This document shows, in pieces, positions 34,741 through 43,011 of a stretch of DNA of 50,408 bases. Origin of the DNA: an uncultured Thioclava sp. (GTDB lineage: Bacteria; Pseudomonadota; Alphaproteobacteria; Rhodobacterales; Rhodobacteraceae); NCBI RefSeq assembly GCF_913064665.1, contig NZ_CAJYBT010000026.1:1-50408 (forward strand), given 5' to 3'. The translations under genes were made by a program, and so were the position numbers. Numbering within the stretch: position 1 is the first letter of the stretch; every line of letters begins with the position of its first letter. A model generated the notes under the pieces. That model was given only the letters and a program-made list of their open reading frames with translations. It ran no database searches and was not told where the DNA came from.

Positions 34741-35385
34741 ATGTTCAGGATTTGTTTTCTTTTGTTAACGATGCTCTCGCCCGCGATGGCGGCCACCGTT
34801 TCGGGGGTGCCTCGGGTCGTGGATGGCGACACTTTGGTGGTTGAGAACACGCGTGTGCGCCTGTTTGGCATTGATGCGCCGGAATCGAAGCAGACCTGCC
34901 AGCGCGCCTCGGGCGGGGCGTGGTCTTGCGGGGCGGCGGCGACCGCTGCGCTGCGGGCCTTGGCGGCGCAAGAGGTGCGGTGTTCGGGCGATGAAGAGGA
35001 TCGCTATGGTCGCCTGATTGCGGTGTGCCGTGCCGGTGGGCGCGATCTGAACGCAGCGATGGTGGCGCGCGGGGCGGCATTCGCCTATCGCAAGTATTCC
35101 ATGGCCTATGTGCGCCAAGAGGCCGAGGCGAAATCGGCAGGGCGCGGGGTTTGGCAAGGCAACGCCGAGCGGCCCGATTTGGTGCGGGCGCAAACGCGGG
35201 CAGGGACGCCCCCACCGCAATCGGGCTGTGCGATCAAGGGCAATATTTCGGGGCGCGGGCATCTCTATCACGTGCCGGGGATGCGGTCTTACGAAGCGAC
35301 CCGGATCAACACGCGCAAGGGCGAACGTTGGTTTTGCTCGGAGGCGCAGGCAAAAGCCGCGGGATGGCGGCGCGCGGGGGGCTGA
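34741..35385 (+). CDS. Exported thermonuclease-family (SNase-fold) protein
   Basis: A 214-residue protein with a signal peptide (FRICFLLLTMLSPAMA) and a staphylococcal-nuclease fold: VVDGDTLVVENTRVRLFGIDAPE carries the metal-binding Asp and first Arg, ERLI-like EEDRYGRLIAVC the second. The C-terminal domain (GCAIKGNISGRGHLYHVPGM...WFCSEAQAKAAGWRRA) is common in bacterial SNase proteins. Likely a periplasmic nuclease. Single gene; I start at ATG 34741, not the TTG two codons earlier. Confidence 0.92.
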   Translation: MFRICFLLLTMLSPAMAATVSGVPRVVDGDTLVVENTRVRLFGIDAPESKQTCQRASGGAWSCGAAATAALRALAAQEVRCSGDEEDRYGRLIAVCRAGGRDLNAAMVARGAAFAYRKYSMAYVRQEAEAKSAGRGVWQGNAERPDLVRAQTRAGTPPPQSGCAIKGNISGRGHLYHVPGMRSYEATRINTRKGERWFCSEAQAKAAGWRRAGG

Positions 35386-35457
35386 CTTGATGCGCATCAA
35401 GGTCACAGGCTAATCGCTGCGGTAGAATCACTCTAACTTGATGGAAAGGGAGACAAT

Positions 35458-35703
35458 ATGTCCAATACGCCGCACACGCTGCAAGAAGAATTCCCCCAAC
35501 AGCTAGAGCAGCTGCACGCTTTGAAAATTTCAAACGCGCATTTTGCAAAGCTGCTTGAGGAATATGATACGATTAATGTTCAGGTGCATCGCGCCGAGAC
35601 CAATGTCGATCCGGTCGATTCGTTGGTTGAGACCGAATTGCGCAAGAAACGCGCAGCGGTGAAAGACGAAATCGCGCGGATGCTGAGCGCCGCTGCGGTC
35701 TGA
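35458..35703 (+). CDS. YdcH/DUF465 family protein
   Basis: An 81-residue helical protein (HTLQEEFPQQLEQLHALKISNAHFAKLLEEYDTIN, then VETELRKKRAAVKDEIARML): the DUF465 helical hairpin. The function of the family is unknown. A purine-rich leader (GGAAAGGGAGAC) precedes the ATG, and a strong terminator ends the unit. The window has a second family member at 47777. Confidence 0.88.
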   Translation: MSNTPHTLQEEFPQQLEQLHALKISNAHFAKLLEEYDTINVQVHRAETNVDPVDSLVETELRKKRAAVKDEIARMLSAAAV

Positions 35704-35731
35704 TCGCGACGTTTGATACCAGATTGAAATG

Positions 35732-35762
35732 CGCCTTGGGGGAGACCTCGGGGCGTTTTTTT
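35732..35762 (+). terminator. Intrinsic terminator after the DUF465 gene
   Basis: Ten-pair stem CGCCTTGGGG / CCTCGGGGCG (two G-T wobbles), loop GAGA, followed by seven T residues. The T-run reaches into the stop codon of the convergent pccR. Confidence 0.85.
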
Positions 35763-37155
35763 AGGCGATATCATAGGGCAAAAGGCCGCGATGGTCGGGA
35801 TCGACCAGCAGCTGGCGTTCCAGCGGCGGGACCGAGCGCTGATGGCAGTTTTTGCGCTCGCAGATGCGGCAGGAAATTCCGATCGGTTCGTAGGCCTTGG
35901 GATTGCCCAACTCCATATCGTCAGCGTAGATCAGCCCCTGCGCATGGCTGACCTCACAGCCCAGACAAATCGCGTAGCGCCGCACCGGGGCGGTGAAGCT
36001 GCCGCCGGGTTTGGAGACGTCTCGCGCAAGACAGAGATAGCGCATCCCGTCGGGCGTCTCAGCCAGTTGGCGCAGAAAACGTGTTGGCGTTTCAAAGGCT
36101 TGGTGGACATTCCACAGCGGGCAGGCACCGCCGAACCGGGCGAATTGCAGCCGGGTGGCGGAATGGCGTTTGGTGATCGTTCCGGCCTGATCGACGCGCA
36201 CGAAGAAGAACGGGATGCCCTTGGCTCCGGGGCGCTGCAGGGTGGAGAGGCGATGGGCGATCTGCTCGATTGAGGCCGAGAAGATGTCGCTGAGGCGTTC
36301 AAGGTCGTGGCGGGTGTCTTGGGCCGCGCTCAGGAAGGGGCGATAGGGCAGCAGCGCCGCGCCCGCGAAATAATTCGCCAAGCCGATTTTTGCGATGGCG
36401 CGCGCGGTGTCAGATTGAAAGCGCGCGAGGTCCAGTGTGGCCTCAAGCAGGTCGTTTTGGGTGAGCAGCGCCACCTGATGGAGCAGTTGAAACGCCTGCG
36501 TCGGCTTGCCCACATGGGCGTTGATCGCAAGCCGGTCGCCATCAAGGGCGCGCAAGGGCCCGATGTCGGAAAACTGCACTTTTATGCCCCGTTTAGCGAG
36601 GGTCTCAATCGCATGAGGAATGGGGTCCATGCGTTTGCCATTGGTGGAAGAGAACCGTTCGGCAGCGCGATCCACCGCGTCGATGTAATTGTCGCAATAG
36701 TGAAAGAAGTCGCGCACCTCTTCCCAGGGGCTCATGACCATATGCGCGCCGTCGCGGCCCAATGCCTCGTCCAGCGACGCGAGGCGTTCATGGGTCTGGC
36801 GATAGGCGCGGTGCATTTCCAAGAAAGCGCGCGCAAGGGCAGGGGCGTTGGAGGCGGCAAGGCGCAGATCGGCCAATGGTGGGGTCGCATCAGAGAAGAT
36901 CGGATCGGCCAACGCCTCGCGCATGTCGCTGACCAGACGCTCGGCATCGCCTGCCGACAGTTCGGTCACATCAAGGCCAAATTCCGAGGCCAGCGCCAAC
37001 ACCACCTGCGCCGAAACGGGGCGGTGGTTGTTTTCCATCTGGTTGAGATAGGGCAACGACACGCCGAGTCGTTCGGCAAAGGCCTTTTGTGTCAGGCCCA
37101 GACGGGTGCGAGTTTCGCGCAGTTTGACCCCGGCATAGAGTTTCTGAATCGCCAT
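35761..37155 (-). CDS. pccR: ScfR-family regulator of propionyl-CoA metabolism (PccR-like)
   Basis: A 464-residue regulator: XRE helix-turn-helix at about residues 5-60 (LGLTQKAFAERLGVSLPYLNQMENN), a middle DUF955/IrrE-like region (AINAHVGKPTQAFQLLHQVAL) and a C-terminal ScfR domain with clustered cysteines (ICLGCEVSHAQ; GISCRICERKNCHQRSVPPL). The family senses short-chain acyl-CoAs; PccR of Rhodobacter sphaeroides is the known regulator of propionyl-CoA carboxylase. Here it is divergent from pccB, with TTTGCAAA boxes 12 bases from its own ATG, implying autoregulation. ATG 37155 preferred to an upstream extension. Confidence 0.93.
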   Translation of the reverse strand: MAIQKLYAGVKLRETRTRLGLTQKAFAERLGVSLPYLNQMENNHRPVSAQVVLALASEFGLDVTELSAGDAERLVSDMREALADPIFSDATPPLADLRLAASNAPALARAFLEMHRAYRQTHERLASLDEALGRDGAHMVMSPWEEVRDFFHYCDNYIDAVDRAAERFSSTNGKRMDPIPHAIETLAKRGIKVQFSDIGPLRALDGDRLAINAHVGKPTQAFQLLHQVALLTQNDLLEATLDLARFQSDTARAIAKIGLANYFAGAALLPYRPFLSAAQDTRHDLERLSDIFSASIEQIAHRLSTLQRPGAKGIPFFFVRVDQAGTITKRHSATRLQFARFGGACPLWNVHQAFETPTRFLRQLAETPDGMRYLCLARDVSKPGGSFTAPVRRYAICLGCEVSHAQGLIYADDMELGNPKAYEPIGISCRICERKNCHQRSVPPLERQLLVDPDHRGLLPYDIA

Positions 37156-37166
37156 CACGCCCTCCC

Positions 37167-37194
37167 TTTGCAAATCATTTTGTAGCTTTGCAAA
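37167..37194. promoter_or_regulatory. Candidate PccR operator I (two TTTGCAAA octamers)
   Basis: Perfect palindromes TTTGCAAA at 37167-37174 and 37187-37194, centres 20 bases apart (two helical turns). Between them, after a 4-base gap, stands TTTGTAGC, a degenerate third box, so the array follows the TTTGCAAA-N4-TTTG pattern I recall for PccR. It lies 12 bases from the pccR start and would block or tune pccR. Confidence 0.8.
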
Positions 37195-37260
37195 TCGCAC
37201 ACGTCAAATTCTATGCACAGGTGGGGTGGCAGTGTTTGTAAGCGGTTTCGAGGTGGGGCC

Positions 37261-37350
37261 TTTGCAATGTTGCAATTAGCTAAACGCATCCTGCCAATGT
37301 TTTGCAAATTTTCTGAAATCCCCTTTGTAAGAGCGTTGCGCTTGTATACT
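37261..37350 (+). promoter_or_regulatory. Candidate PccR operator II and pccB promoter
   Basis: TTTGCAAT (37261-37268) is followed in tandem by GTTGCAAT (37269-37276); a perfect TTTGCAAA lies at 37301-37308 and TTTGTAAG at 37324-37331. TATACT at 37345-37350 is a good -10 for pccB, in which case the last half-box overlaps the -35 region. The pccB ATG is 28 bases beyond. Confidence 0.65.
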
Positions 37351-37377
37351 GTGCCTGAAAATAGTCGGAGGATCCCC

Positions 37378-38910
37378 ATGAGAGACATCCTGGAAGAGCT
37401 GGAAGATCGGCGCACACAAGCGCGGCTCGGTGGTGGCGAAAAGCGCATCGCAGCGCAGCACAGCAAGGGTAAACTGACCGCGCGCGAGCGGGTGGAATTG
37501 CTGCTGGATGAGGGCTCGTTCGAAGAGTTCGACATGTTCAAAACTCATCGCTGCACCGATTTCGGCATGGAAGAGAGCAAGCCTTATGGCGATGGCGTGG
37601 TCACCGGCTGGGGCACGGTGAACGGGCGCATGGTCTATGTGTTCTCGCAGGATTTCACGGTGTTTGGCGGCTCGCTGAGCGAGACCCATGCCGAGAAGAT
37701 TTGCAAAATCATGGATATGGCGGTGCAAAATGGCGCGCCGGTGATCGGGATCAACGATTCGGGTGGCGCGCGCATTCAAGAGGGCGTGGCCTCGCTTGCC
37801 GGATATGCCGATGTGTTCCAGCGCAACATCATGGCCAGCGGCGTTGTCCCTCAGATCAGCCTGATCATGGGGCCATGCGCGGGGGGCGCGGTGTATAGCC
37901 CGGCGATGACCGATTTCATCTTTATGGTGAAGGACAGTTCCTACATGTTCGTCACCGGCCCGGACGTGGTGAAAACCGTTACCAATGAAGTGGTTACGGC
38001 TGAAGAGCTGGGCGGGGCGAGCACGCATACCAAGAAATCCTCGGTCGCGGATGGCGCGTATGAGAACGATGTCGAAGCGCTGATTGAGACCCGTCGCCTG
38101 ATCGATTTCCTGCCGCTCTCCAACCGCGAAAAGGCCCCTGTGCGGCCGTTCTTTGATGACGTGGATCGCATCGAGGCCTCGCTGGATACGCTGATCCCGA
38201 GCAACCCGAACACGCCTTACGATATGAAAGAGTTGATCCAGAAAATCGCCGATGAGGGTGATTTCTTTGAGATTCAAAAGGATTTCGCGGGCAATATCAT
38301 AACCGGCTTTATCCGGCTTGAGGGCCAGACCGTCGGGGTGGTGGCTAACCAGCCGATGGTGCTGGCGGGCTGCCTAGATATCGATTCCAGCCGCAAGGCT
38401 GCGCGCTTTGTGCGCTTTTGCGATGCATTTGAAATTCCGATCCTGACGCTGGTCGATGTGCCGGGTTTCTTGCCGGGCACGGGGCAGGAATATGGCGGCG
38501 TGATCAAGCATGGCGCGAAGCTGTTGTTTGCTTATGGCGAGGCGACGGTGCCGAAGGTCACGGTGATCACGCGCAAGGCCTATGGCGGCGCGTATGACGT
38601 GATGGCGTCCAAGCATCTGCGCGGCGATTTCAACTACGCTTGGCCCACCGCAGAGATCGCGGTGATGGGGGCCAAGGGCGCGGTCGAGATTCTGTATCGC
38701 TCGGAATTGGGTGATAAGGACAGGATCGCGCAGCGCACCGCTGATTATGAACACCGCTTTGCCAACCCCTTTGTGGCGGCGGAAAAGGGCTTTATCGACG
38801 AGGTGATCCAACCGCGTTCGACCCGGCGGCGCGTGGCGCGGGCGTTTGCGTCCTTGCGCTCGAAGAAGCTGACCAACCCTTGGAAGAAACACGATAATAT
38901 TCCACTGTAA
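37378..38910 (+). CDS. pccB: Propionyl-CoA carboxylase beta (carboxyltransferase) subunit
   Basis: A 510-residue carboxyltransferase: N-half with [22 protein letters not shown], oxyanion-hole segments [11 protein letters not shown] and [17 protein letters not shown]-half with [26 protein letters not shown] and [15 protein letters not shown]. Transfers carboxybiotin to propionyl-CoA, giving methylmalonyl-CoA. Start at 37378 (GGAGG upstream); the preceding 55 open codons are operator DNA. First gene of the locus. Confidence 0.97.
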   Translation: MRDILEELEDRRTQARLGGGEKRIAAQHSKGKLTARERVELLLDEGSFEEFDMFKTHRCTDFGMEESKPYGDGVVTGWGTVNGRMVYVFSQDFTVFGGSLSETHAEKICKIMDMAVQNGAPVIGINDSGGARIQEGVASLAGYADVFQRNIMASGVVPQISLIMGPCAGGAVYSPAMTDFIFMVKDSSYMFVTGPDVVKTVTNEVVTAEELGGASTHTKKSSVADGAYENDVEALIETRRLIDFLPLSNREKAPVRPFFDDVDRIEASLDTLIPSNPNTPYDMKELIQKIADEGDFFEIQKDFAGNIITGFIRLEGQTVGVVANQPMVLAGCLDIDSSRKAARFVRFCDAFEIPILTLVDVPGFLPGTGQEYGGVIKHGAKLLFAYGEATVPKVTVITRKAYGGAYDVMASKHLRGDFNYAWPTAEIAVMGAKGAVEILYRSELGDKDRIAQRTADYEHRFANPFVAAEKGFIDEVIQPRSTRRRVARAFASLRSKKLTNPWKKHDNIPL

Positions 38911-38919
38911 GGGGATGTG

Positions 38920-39432
38920 ATGGGGCGGATCGAGTTCGGTTTCAGGGCGCTTGTCCCCGGTCTGTTGGCCGGGGCGCTGTTGGGCTGTCCGGTCTTGGCC
39001 CAAGAACTGCGCGAGGTCAGCCCTGTGCCCGATTACGGGGTGGTGATGCATCCCGATGATCTGGAGCCCGGCGATGGGCCAGAGGGCACGCATGGCAAGG
39101 CGATTGCGGTGCCATCGGGGCAAAAGGTCTGGTGGGTCGATGTGATCCACACGGCGCAGGGGCCGCTAGGGTTGACCTATCGGTTTCGCTTTCTCGCGCC
39201 CCAGATTGGCGGACTCAGTCCGTTAAGCCCAGAGATCGCCTTGGCCGATATCGAGGCCCTGTGTAATTCTTGGGTCGCCCCGCGCATCGCGCGCCCCGCG
39301 CCAGAACCTTCGGAGGTGGTGGTCAGCCTGTCGGATCGGATCGTGCCGTTCGGCGAGGTCGATCACACCGCGATACAATATTTCGACACGTTTTTGGTCG
39401 ATAAAGGAAAATGTGAATGGCAGTTCTACTAA
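38920..39432 (+). CDS. DUF6497-family exported protein
   Basis: A 170-residue protein starting with a signal peptide (FRALVPGLLAGALLGCPVLA, cleavage near residue 27). VPSGQKVWWVDVIHTAQGPLGLTYRFRFLAPQI, the single mid-protein Cys pattern IEALCNSWVAPRIA and the end FLVDKGKCEWQFY fit the Rhodobacterales-restricted DUF6497 family as I remember it. Function unknown. It begins nine bases after pccB, so is probably co-transcribed with it. Confidence 0.78.
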   Translation: MGRIEFGFRALVPGLLAGALLGCPVLAQELREVSPVPDYGVVMHPDDLEPGDGPEGTHGKAIAVPSGQKVWWVDVIHTAQGPLGLTYRFRFLAPQIGGLSPLSPEIALADIEALCNSWVAPRIARPAPEPSEVVVSLSDRIVPFGEVDHTAIQYFDTFLVDKGKCEWQFY

Positions 39433-39509
39433 GGTCGAAAGAGCAGGGCGTGGCGATCACGCGCAAATCGCGCTTTCGTGAATACGCTTTGCGGGCTAAC
39501 CTGACCTTT

Positions 39510-39531
39510 GGGAAAGAGAATCTTCTTTCCC
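39510..39531. other. Hairpin in the DUF6497-lipoprotein intergenic region
   Basis: Perfect arms GGGAAAGA (39510-39517) and TCTTTCCC (39524-39531), loop GAATCT. There is no T-run, so it may stabilise or process the mRNA, or be half a terminator. Confidence 0.5.
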
Positions 39532-39598
39532 TCACGAAACCGGATGCGGCTGAAGCTGCCCGTTGGGGTCAGACCGTGTCCTTGGACAGGAGAACGCC

Positions 39599-39718
39599 AT
39601 GTCGAAACTTCTCATTGCACTGTCGTTGGTTGGCTTTGTCGCGGCTTGCGCACCCAAACCCGAGCCGATGGCTGCACCGGTCACCGAAGAACCGGTCTAT
39701 ACCGGCAAATACAAGTAA
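39599..39718 (+). CDS. Very small lipoprotein (39 residues)
   Basis: A 39-codon gene preceded by ACAGGAGA. It encodes MSKLLIALSLVGFVAAC, a lipoprotein signal with lipobox VAAC, then about 22 polar residues ending VYTGKYK. The ribosome site, lipobox and stop before a hairpin support it as a real gene. Possibly an outer-membrane-associated peptide; no function known. Confidence 0.75.
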   Translation: MSKLLIALSLVGFVAACAPKPEPMAAPVTEEPVYTGKYK

Positions 39719-39725
39719 GACCGTC

Positions 39726-39753
39726 CTGGGGCGGGGTTTCGGCCCCGTCCCGG
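39726..39753 (+). other. Strong GC-rich hairpin after the small lipoprotein gene
   Basis: Eleven-pair stem CTGGGGCGGGG / CCCCGTCCCGG with one G-T pair around TTTCGG, starting 8 bases after the stop codon. Its place suggests a terminator or mRNA-stabilising element, but no T-run follows. Confidence 0.5.
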
Positions 39754-39796
39754 TCGCGGCCCGCGGTTCGGTCGCCCTGCAATCGGGGGGCGTGGC

Positions 39797-40192
39797 ATGC
39801 TGAAACATCGCGGCTTTCCGGGGCGTTTGCCTTCGACCGATTATCAATTCACGATTCGGCGCGCCAACAAGAAGGGCGCGACAAAGATCATCAAGCGTGA
39901 GCGCTTTGCGGATCGCGCAAGCAATGATCGCAAGGCGGATGCTGGTTTCATGGCGGCGCTTTGGGCGCAGTTTGGCGAGGAACCGTTTGAGCGGGGCAAT
40001 CTGGATGCCGGGCGCATCAGTTGGCTGTTTGGCCGCGAGGTGGTGGCGGCCGAGGACCCGTTTGATCCCGAAAGCTATGAGGCGTTGCTGCGTATTGACG
40101 TCAAGCGCGCCGAGGCGGCCTTTCCCGAAGTGTTTGCCAATCCTGCGAGTTTTGTCTTTGACGAGGATGATGACGACGAGGATTGGGCATGA
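39797..40192 (+). CDS. Uncharacterised protein with acidic C-terminus
   Basis: A 131-residue soluble protein. The N-terminal half is strongly basic (YQFTIRRANKKGATKIIKRERFADR), the C-terminal end strongly acidic (VFDEDDDDEDWA). No motif or family recognised. It sits within the pccB-pccA interval in the same orientation; codon use fits its neighbours. It has a weak ribosome site (GGGGGG about 14 bases before the ATG). Confidence 0.65.
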   Translation: MLKHRGFPGRLPSTDYQFTIRRANKKGATKIIKRERFADRASNDRKADAGFMAALWAQFGEEPFERGNLDAGRISWLFGREVVAAEDPFDPESYEALLRIDVKRAEAAFPEVFANPASFVFDEDDDDEDWA

Positions 40193-40270
40193 TTTCGCCG
40201 TCCCGAACCGGCAGTTGGCAGCAAGCCGCCGAACCTACGGGGGTGTGCAATTTCCCCTTTGCAATCGGGG

Positions 40271-40396
40271 CGTGCGCAGGTCAGGTTAGCGATGTGGCTC
40301 GCTTAGTCCCCAACCCCTGCGGGTCACGACTTACTATCCCTACCCCTTCCCTTTCTCTGCGGCCTGATCCTTGGGTCAGGTCGCAGCTTTCTTTTT
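40271..40396 (+). ncRNA. Candidate structured small RNA or RNA leader in the pcc locus
   Basis: CGTGCGCAGG (40271-40280) pairs with CCTGCG (40316-40321) and CACG (40325-40328), leaving a GGT bulge; inside lies the hairpin AGCGA / TCGCT (40288-40292, 40299-40303). A pyrimidine-rich single-stranded stretch (about 40331-40356) leads to an intrinsic terminator (40357-40396). No open frame uses the region. Directly upstream are TGTGCAAT and TTTGCAAT, resembling PccR boxes. A 3' UTR fragment of the preceding gene is the alternative. Promoter not identified. Confidence 0.4.
40357..40396 (+). terminator. Intrinsic terminator with no gene directly upstream
   Basis: Arms CTGCGGCCTGA (40357-40367) and TCAGGTCGCAG (40376-40386), 10 of 11 positions paired, then CTTTCTTTTT. 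It stands about 165 bases after the nearest stop codon and 134 bases before the next start, so it ends a non-coding transcript or a long 3' UTR. Confidence 0.85.
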
Positions 40397-40529
40397 CCAG
40401 AAAGGGTTTGGCGGAAGCGAATCGGCGACGCTTTGCCGATCGCGGAACACGCGCAAGATTTGCATTGGCTTTTCACGACTTTGCGATAAATTCGTGTGCA
40501 ATAATAACCGCTCACGGAGGCAGTGTCCT

Positions 40530-40736
40530 ATGCGCAAGACCCCTATCCTTATCCTCATCGCAGGCCTTGCGCTTGCAGGTTGCATGCAGACCGACGGTCA
40601 GCGCGCGCTGGCAGGCGCCGCAGGCGGTGCCGTCATTGCCGATGCGACCGATAACAACATCGTCGCGGGCGCGGCCCTTGGCGCACTCGCAGGCACCTAT
40701 TGCGACGACGCGGGCGTGTGCTCGCGCAGCTACTAA
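40530..40736 (+). CDS. Small glycine-zipper-like lipoprotein
   Basis: A 68-residue lipoprotein: MRKTPILILIAGLALAGC (lipobox LAGC), then a glycine/alanine-rich segment (LAGAAGGAVIADATDNNIVAGAALGALAG) that resembles glycine-zipper outer-membrane proteins, and two cysteines at the end (YCDDAGVCSRSY). CACGGAGG lies 12 bases upstream of the ATG. Function unknown. It lies 156 bases before pccA and may share its mRNA. Confidence 0.85.
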   Translation: MRKTPILILIAGLALAGCMQTDGQRALAGAAGGAVIADATDNNIVAGAALGALAGTYCDDAGVCSRSY

Positions 40737-40892
40737 CACAGACGAGAGCGCGCCTTCGGGCCCGCAGGATTTCGTTAAAGCCGTCATCGGGGCCGCGTGC
40801 CTTGGTGGCGGTTTTTCTTATTGCTCACCTCAAGATCACGACAGGCGGGGCCGCACGCGTAACGCGTGGGCACCCGAGGGGAAGGACCGGAT

Positions 40893-42896
40893 ATGTTCAA
40901 GAAAATCCTGATTGCGAACCGCGGCGAGATCGCTTGCCGGGTCATCAAATCGGCGCAGAAAATGGGCATCAAGACGGTCGCCGTCTATTCCGATGCCGAT
41001 GCGCAGGCGCTGCACGTGCAGATGGCCGATGAGGCGGTGCATATTGGTCCAGCGCCTGCCAACCAATCCTATATCGTGATCGACAAGATCATGGACGCGA
41101 TCCGCCAGACCGGGGCCGAGGCCGTGCATCCGGGCTATGGGTTCTTGTCGGAGAACATGAAATTCGCCGAGGCGCTTGAGAAAGAGGGCGTGGTCTTTAT
41201 CGGGCCGCCCTCGGGCGCGATTGAGAAGATGGGCGACAAGATCACCTCGAAAAAGCTGGCCAAAGAGGCGGGTGTGTCCACTGTGCCCGGCTATATGGGG
41301 CTGATCGGGGATGCCGATGAGGCGGTGAAAATCAGCCGCGAGGTTGGCTATCCGGTGATGCTCAAGGCCAGTGCGGGCGGCGGTGGCAAGGGGATGCGCA
41401 TCGCGTGGAATGACGAAGAGGCGCGCGAGGGGTTTCAGTCGTCCAAGAACGAGGCGGCGAACTCTTTTGGCGATGACCGGATTTTCATCGAGAAATTCGT
41501 CACCCAACCGCGCCATATCGAGATTCAGGTGCTCGCCGACAAGCACGGCAACTGCGTTTATCTGAACGAGCGCGAATGCTCGATCCAGCGGCGCAACCAG
41601 AAGGTCATCGAAGAAGCGCCGAGCCCGTTCCTTGATGAGGCGACGCGCAAGGCGATGGGGGAGCAATCGGTCGCGCTGGCCAAGGCGGTGAATTACACCA
41701 GCGCTGGCACGGTCGAATTCATCGTGGATGGCGACCGGAATTTCTATTTCCTCGAGATGAACACCCGTCTTCAGGTGGAACACCCTGTCACCGAGCTGAT
41801 CACCGGCATTGATCTGGTCGAGCAGATGATCCGCGTTGCTGACGGTGAAAAACTGCCGATGAAACAAAGCGATATCGGCATCAACGGCTGGGCGATTGAA
41901 AGCCGTCTTTACGCCGAAGACCCCTATCGTGGCTTTTTGCCCTCGATCGGGCGTCTGACCCGCTACCGTCCGCCTGTTGAGGGCAAGACGCAGGCAGGGG
42001 GCATCGTGCGCAACGATACTGGCGTTTATGAGGGCGGCGAAATCTCGATGTTTTACGACCCGATGATCGCCAAGCTGTGCACTTGGGCACCGACGCGCGC
42101 CGAGGCGATTGAGGAGATGCGTCTGGCGCTCGATACGTTCGAGGTTGAGGGCATCGGTCACAATCTGCCGTTCTGTGCCGCCGTGATGGATCATGAGCGG
42201 TTTGAGAGCGGCAATATCACCACCGCCTTTATCGAAGAGGAATATCCCGAGGGATTTGAGGGGGTTACCCTGTCCGACGATATTCTGTGTCGCGTCGCGG
42301 CGGCAACGGCGGCGATGGAACGGGTGGCGGAAATTCGGCGCACGAAGATATCGGGGACGCTGGGCAATCACGAACGCAAGGTCGGCAAGGACTGGGTTGT
42401 TTCGCTGCAGGATCAGGATTTCAAATTGGTGATCCAGGCCGACAAGCAGGGCTCGACCGTCGTGTTCGAGGACGGCACCGAGATGCGCATCGAAAGCGAT
42501 TGGACGCCGGGCGATCCGCTGGCGAAACTGACGGTCGATGGTGCGCCGCTGGTGCTCAAGGTCGGTAAAATTCCGATGGGGTTCCGCATTCGGCTGCGCG
42601 GGGCAGATTTGAAGGTGCATGTGCGCACCCCGCGTCAGGCCGAATTGGCGCAGTTGATGCCGGTTAAACTGCCGCCCGACACGTCGAAATTCCTGCTGTG
42701 CCCGATGCCGGGTCTGGTGGTGAAGATCAACGTCTCCGAGGGCGACGAGGTGCAAGACGGTCAGGCACTGGCCACAGTCGAGGCGATGAAGATGGAAAAC
42801 ATCCTGCGCGCCGAACGCAAGGGCCGGGTGAAGTCGATCAAGGCCGAGGCGGGCGCCAGCCTTGCGGTCGACGAAATCATCTTGGAGTTCGAATAA
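40893..42896 (+). CDS. pccA: Propionyl-CoA carboxylase alpha (biotin carboxylase/carrier) subunit
   Basis: A 667-residue protein: biotin carboxylase domain (ILIANRGEIACRVIKSA; ATP loop KASAGGGGKGMR; EMNTRLQVEHPVTE), linker BT region and C-terminal biotinyl domain with the attachment lysine in VEAMKMENILRA (about residue 634). It carboxylates biotin with ATP and bicarbonate for PccB. ATG 40893 gives MFKKILIANRGE; upstream in-frame sequence is not family-like. Separated from pccB by about 2 kb of small genes. Confidence 0.97.
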   Translation: MFKKILIANRGEIACRVIKSAQKMGIKTVAVYSDADAQALHVQMADEAVHIGPAPANQSYIVIDKIMDAIRQTGAEAVHPGYGFLSENMKFAEALEKEGVVFIGPPSGAIEKMGDKITSKKLAKEAGVSTVPGYMGLIGDADEAVKISREVGYPVMLKASAGGGGKGMRIAWNDEEAREGFQSSKNEAANSFGDDRIFIEKFVTQPRHIEIQVLADKHGNCVYLNERECSIQRRNQKVIEEAPSPFLDEATRKAMGEQSVALAKAVNYTSAGTVEFIVDGDRNFYFLEMNTRLQVEHPVTELITGIDLVEQMIRVADGEKLPMKQSDIGINGWAIESRLYAEDPYRGFLPSIGRLTRYRPPVEGKTQAGGIVRNDTGVYEGGEISMFYDPMIAKLCTWAPTRAEAIEEMRLALDTFEVEGIGHNLPFCAAVMDHERFESGNITTAFIEEEYPEGFEGVTLSDDILCRVAAATAAMERVAEIRRTKISGTLGNHERKVGKDWVVSLQDQDFKLVIQADKQGSTVVFEDGTEMRIESDWTPGDPLAKLTVDGAPLVLKVGKIPMGFRIRLRGADLKVHVRTPRQAELAQLMPVKLPPDTSKFLLCPMPGLVVKINVSEGDEVQDGQALATVEAMKMENILRAERKGRVKSIKAEAGASLAVDEIILEFE

Positions 42897-42897
42897 G

Positions 42898-43005
42898 ATG
42901 CGTGACGCGCTGCGACAGACGGGGTTGGGCCGCTTGGTCCTGTCCGCTGTGGCGGCGCGCATTCTGATGGCGCGCAGCGTTGGAGGCGCCAATGCGATCA
43001 GCTAG
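42898..43005 (+). CDS. Possible 35-residue product directly after pccA
   Basis: ATG one base after the pccA stop (TAAGATG), 35 codons, amphipathic-to-hydrophobic sequence (LGRLVLSAVAARILMARS). No separate ribosome site, so it would depend on terminating pccA ribosomes. Ends 7 bases before the convergent DUF4174 gene. It may be chance. Confidence 0.3.
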   Translation: MRDALRQTGLGRLVLSAVAARILMARSVGGANAIS

Positions 43006-43011
43006 CCCCGT

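Larger units (their letters stand above)
40193..40529 (+). other. Gene-free region upstream of the glycine-zipper lipoprotein gene
   Basis: About 340 bases without a convincing protein gene. It holds two TTTGCAAA-like boxes (TGTGCAAT at 40244-40251 and TTTGCAAT at 40258-40265), the structured RNA candidate and terminator described separately, an ATCGGC/GCCGAT hairpin near 40423-40442, and a plausible promoter TTGGCT-N16-TAAATT around 40463-40490 for the lipoprotein gene. Confidence 0.55.

Noticed and set aside
40183-40911. Open frame spanning the pcc non-coding region and the lipoprotein gene
   Set aside because: It crosses a strong terminator hairpin and reads the lipoprotein gene out of frame; the product is serine/arginine-rich without pattern.
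40836-42992. 718-codon minus-strand frame opposite pccA
   Set aside because: Same reason: mirror frame of a well-identified gene, no ribosome site, low-complexity His/Arg/Leu composition.
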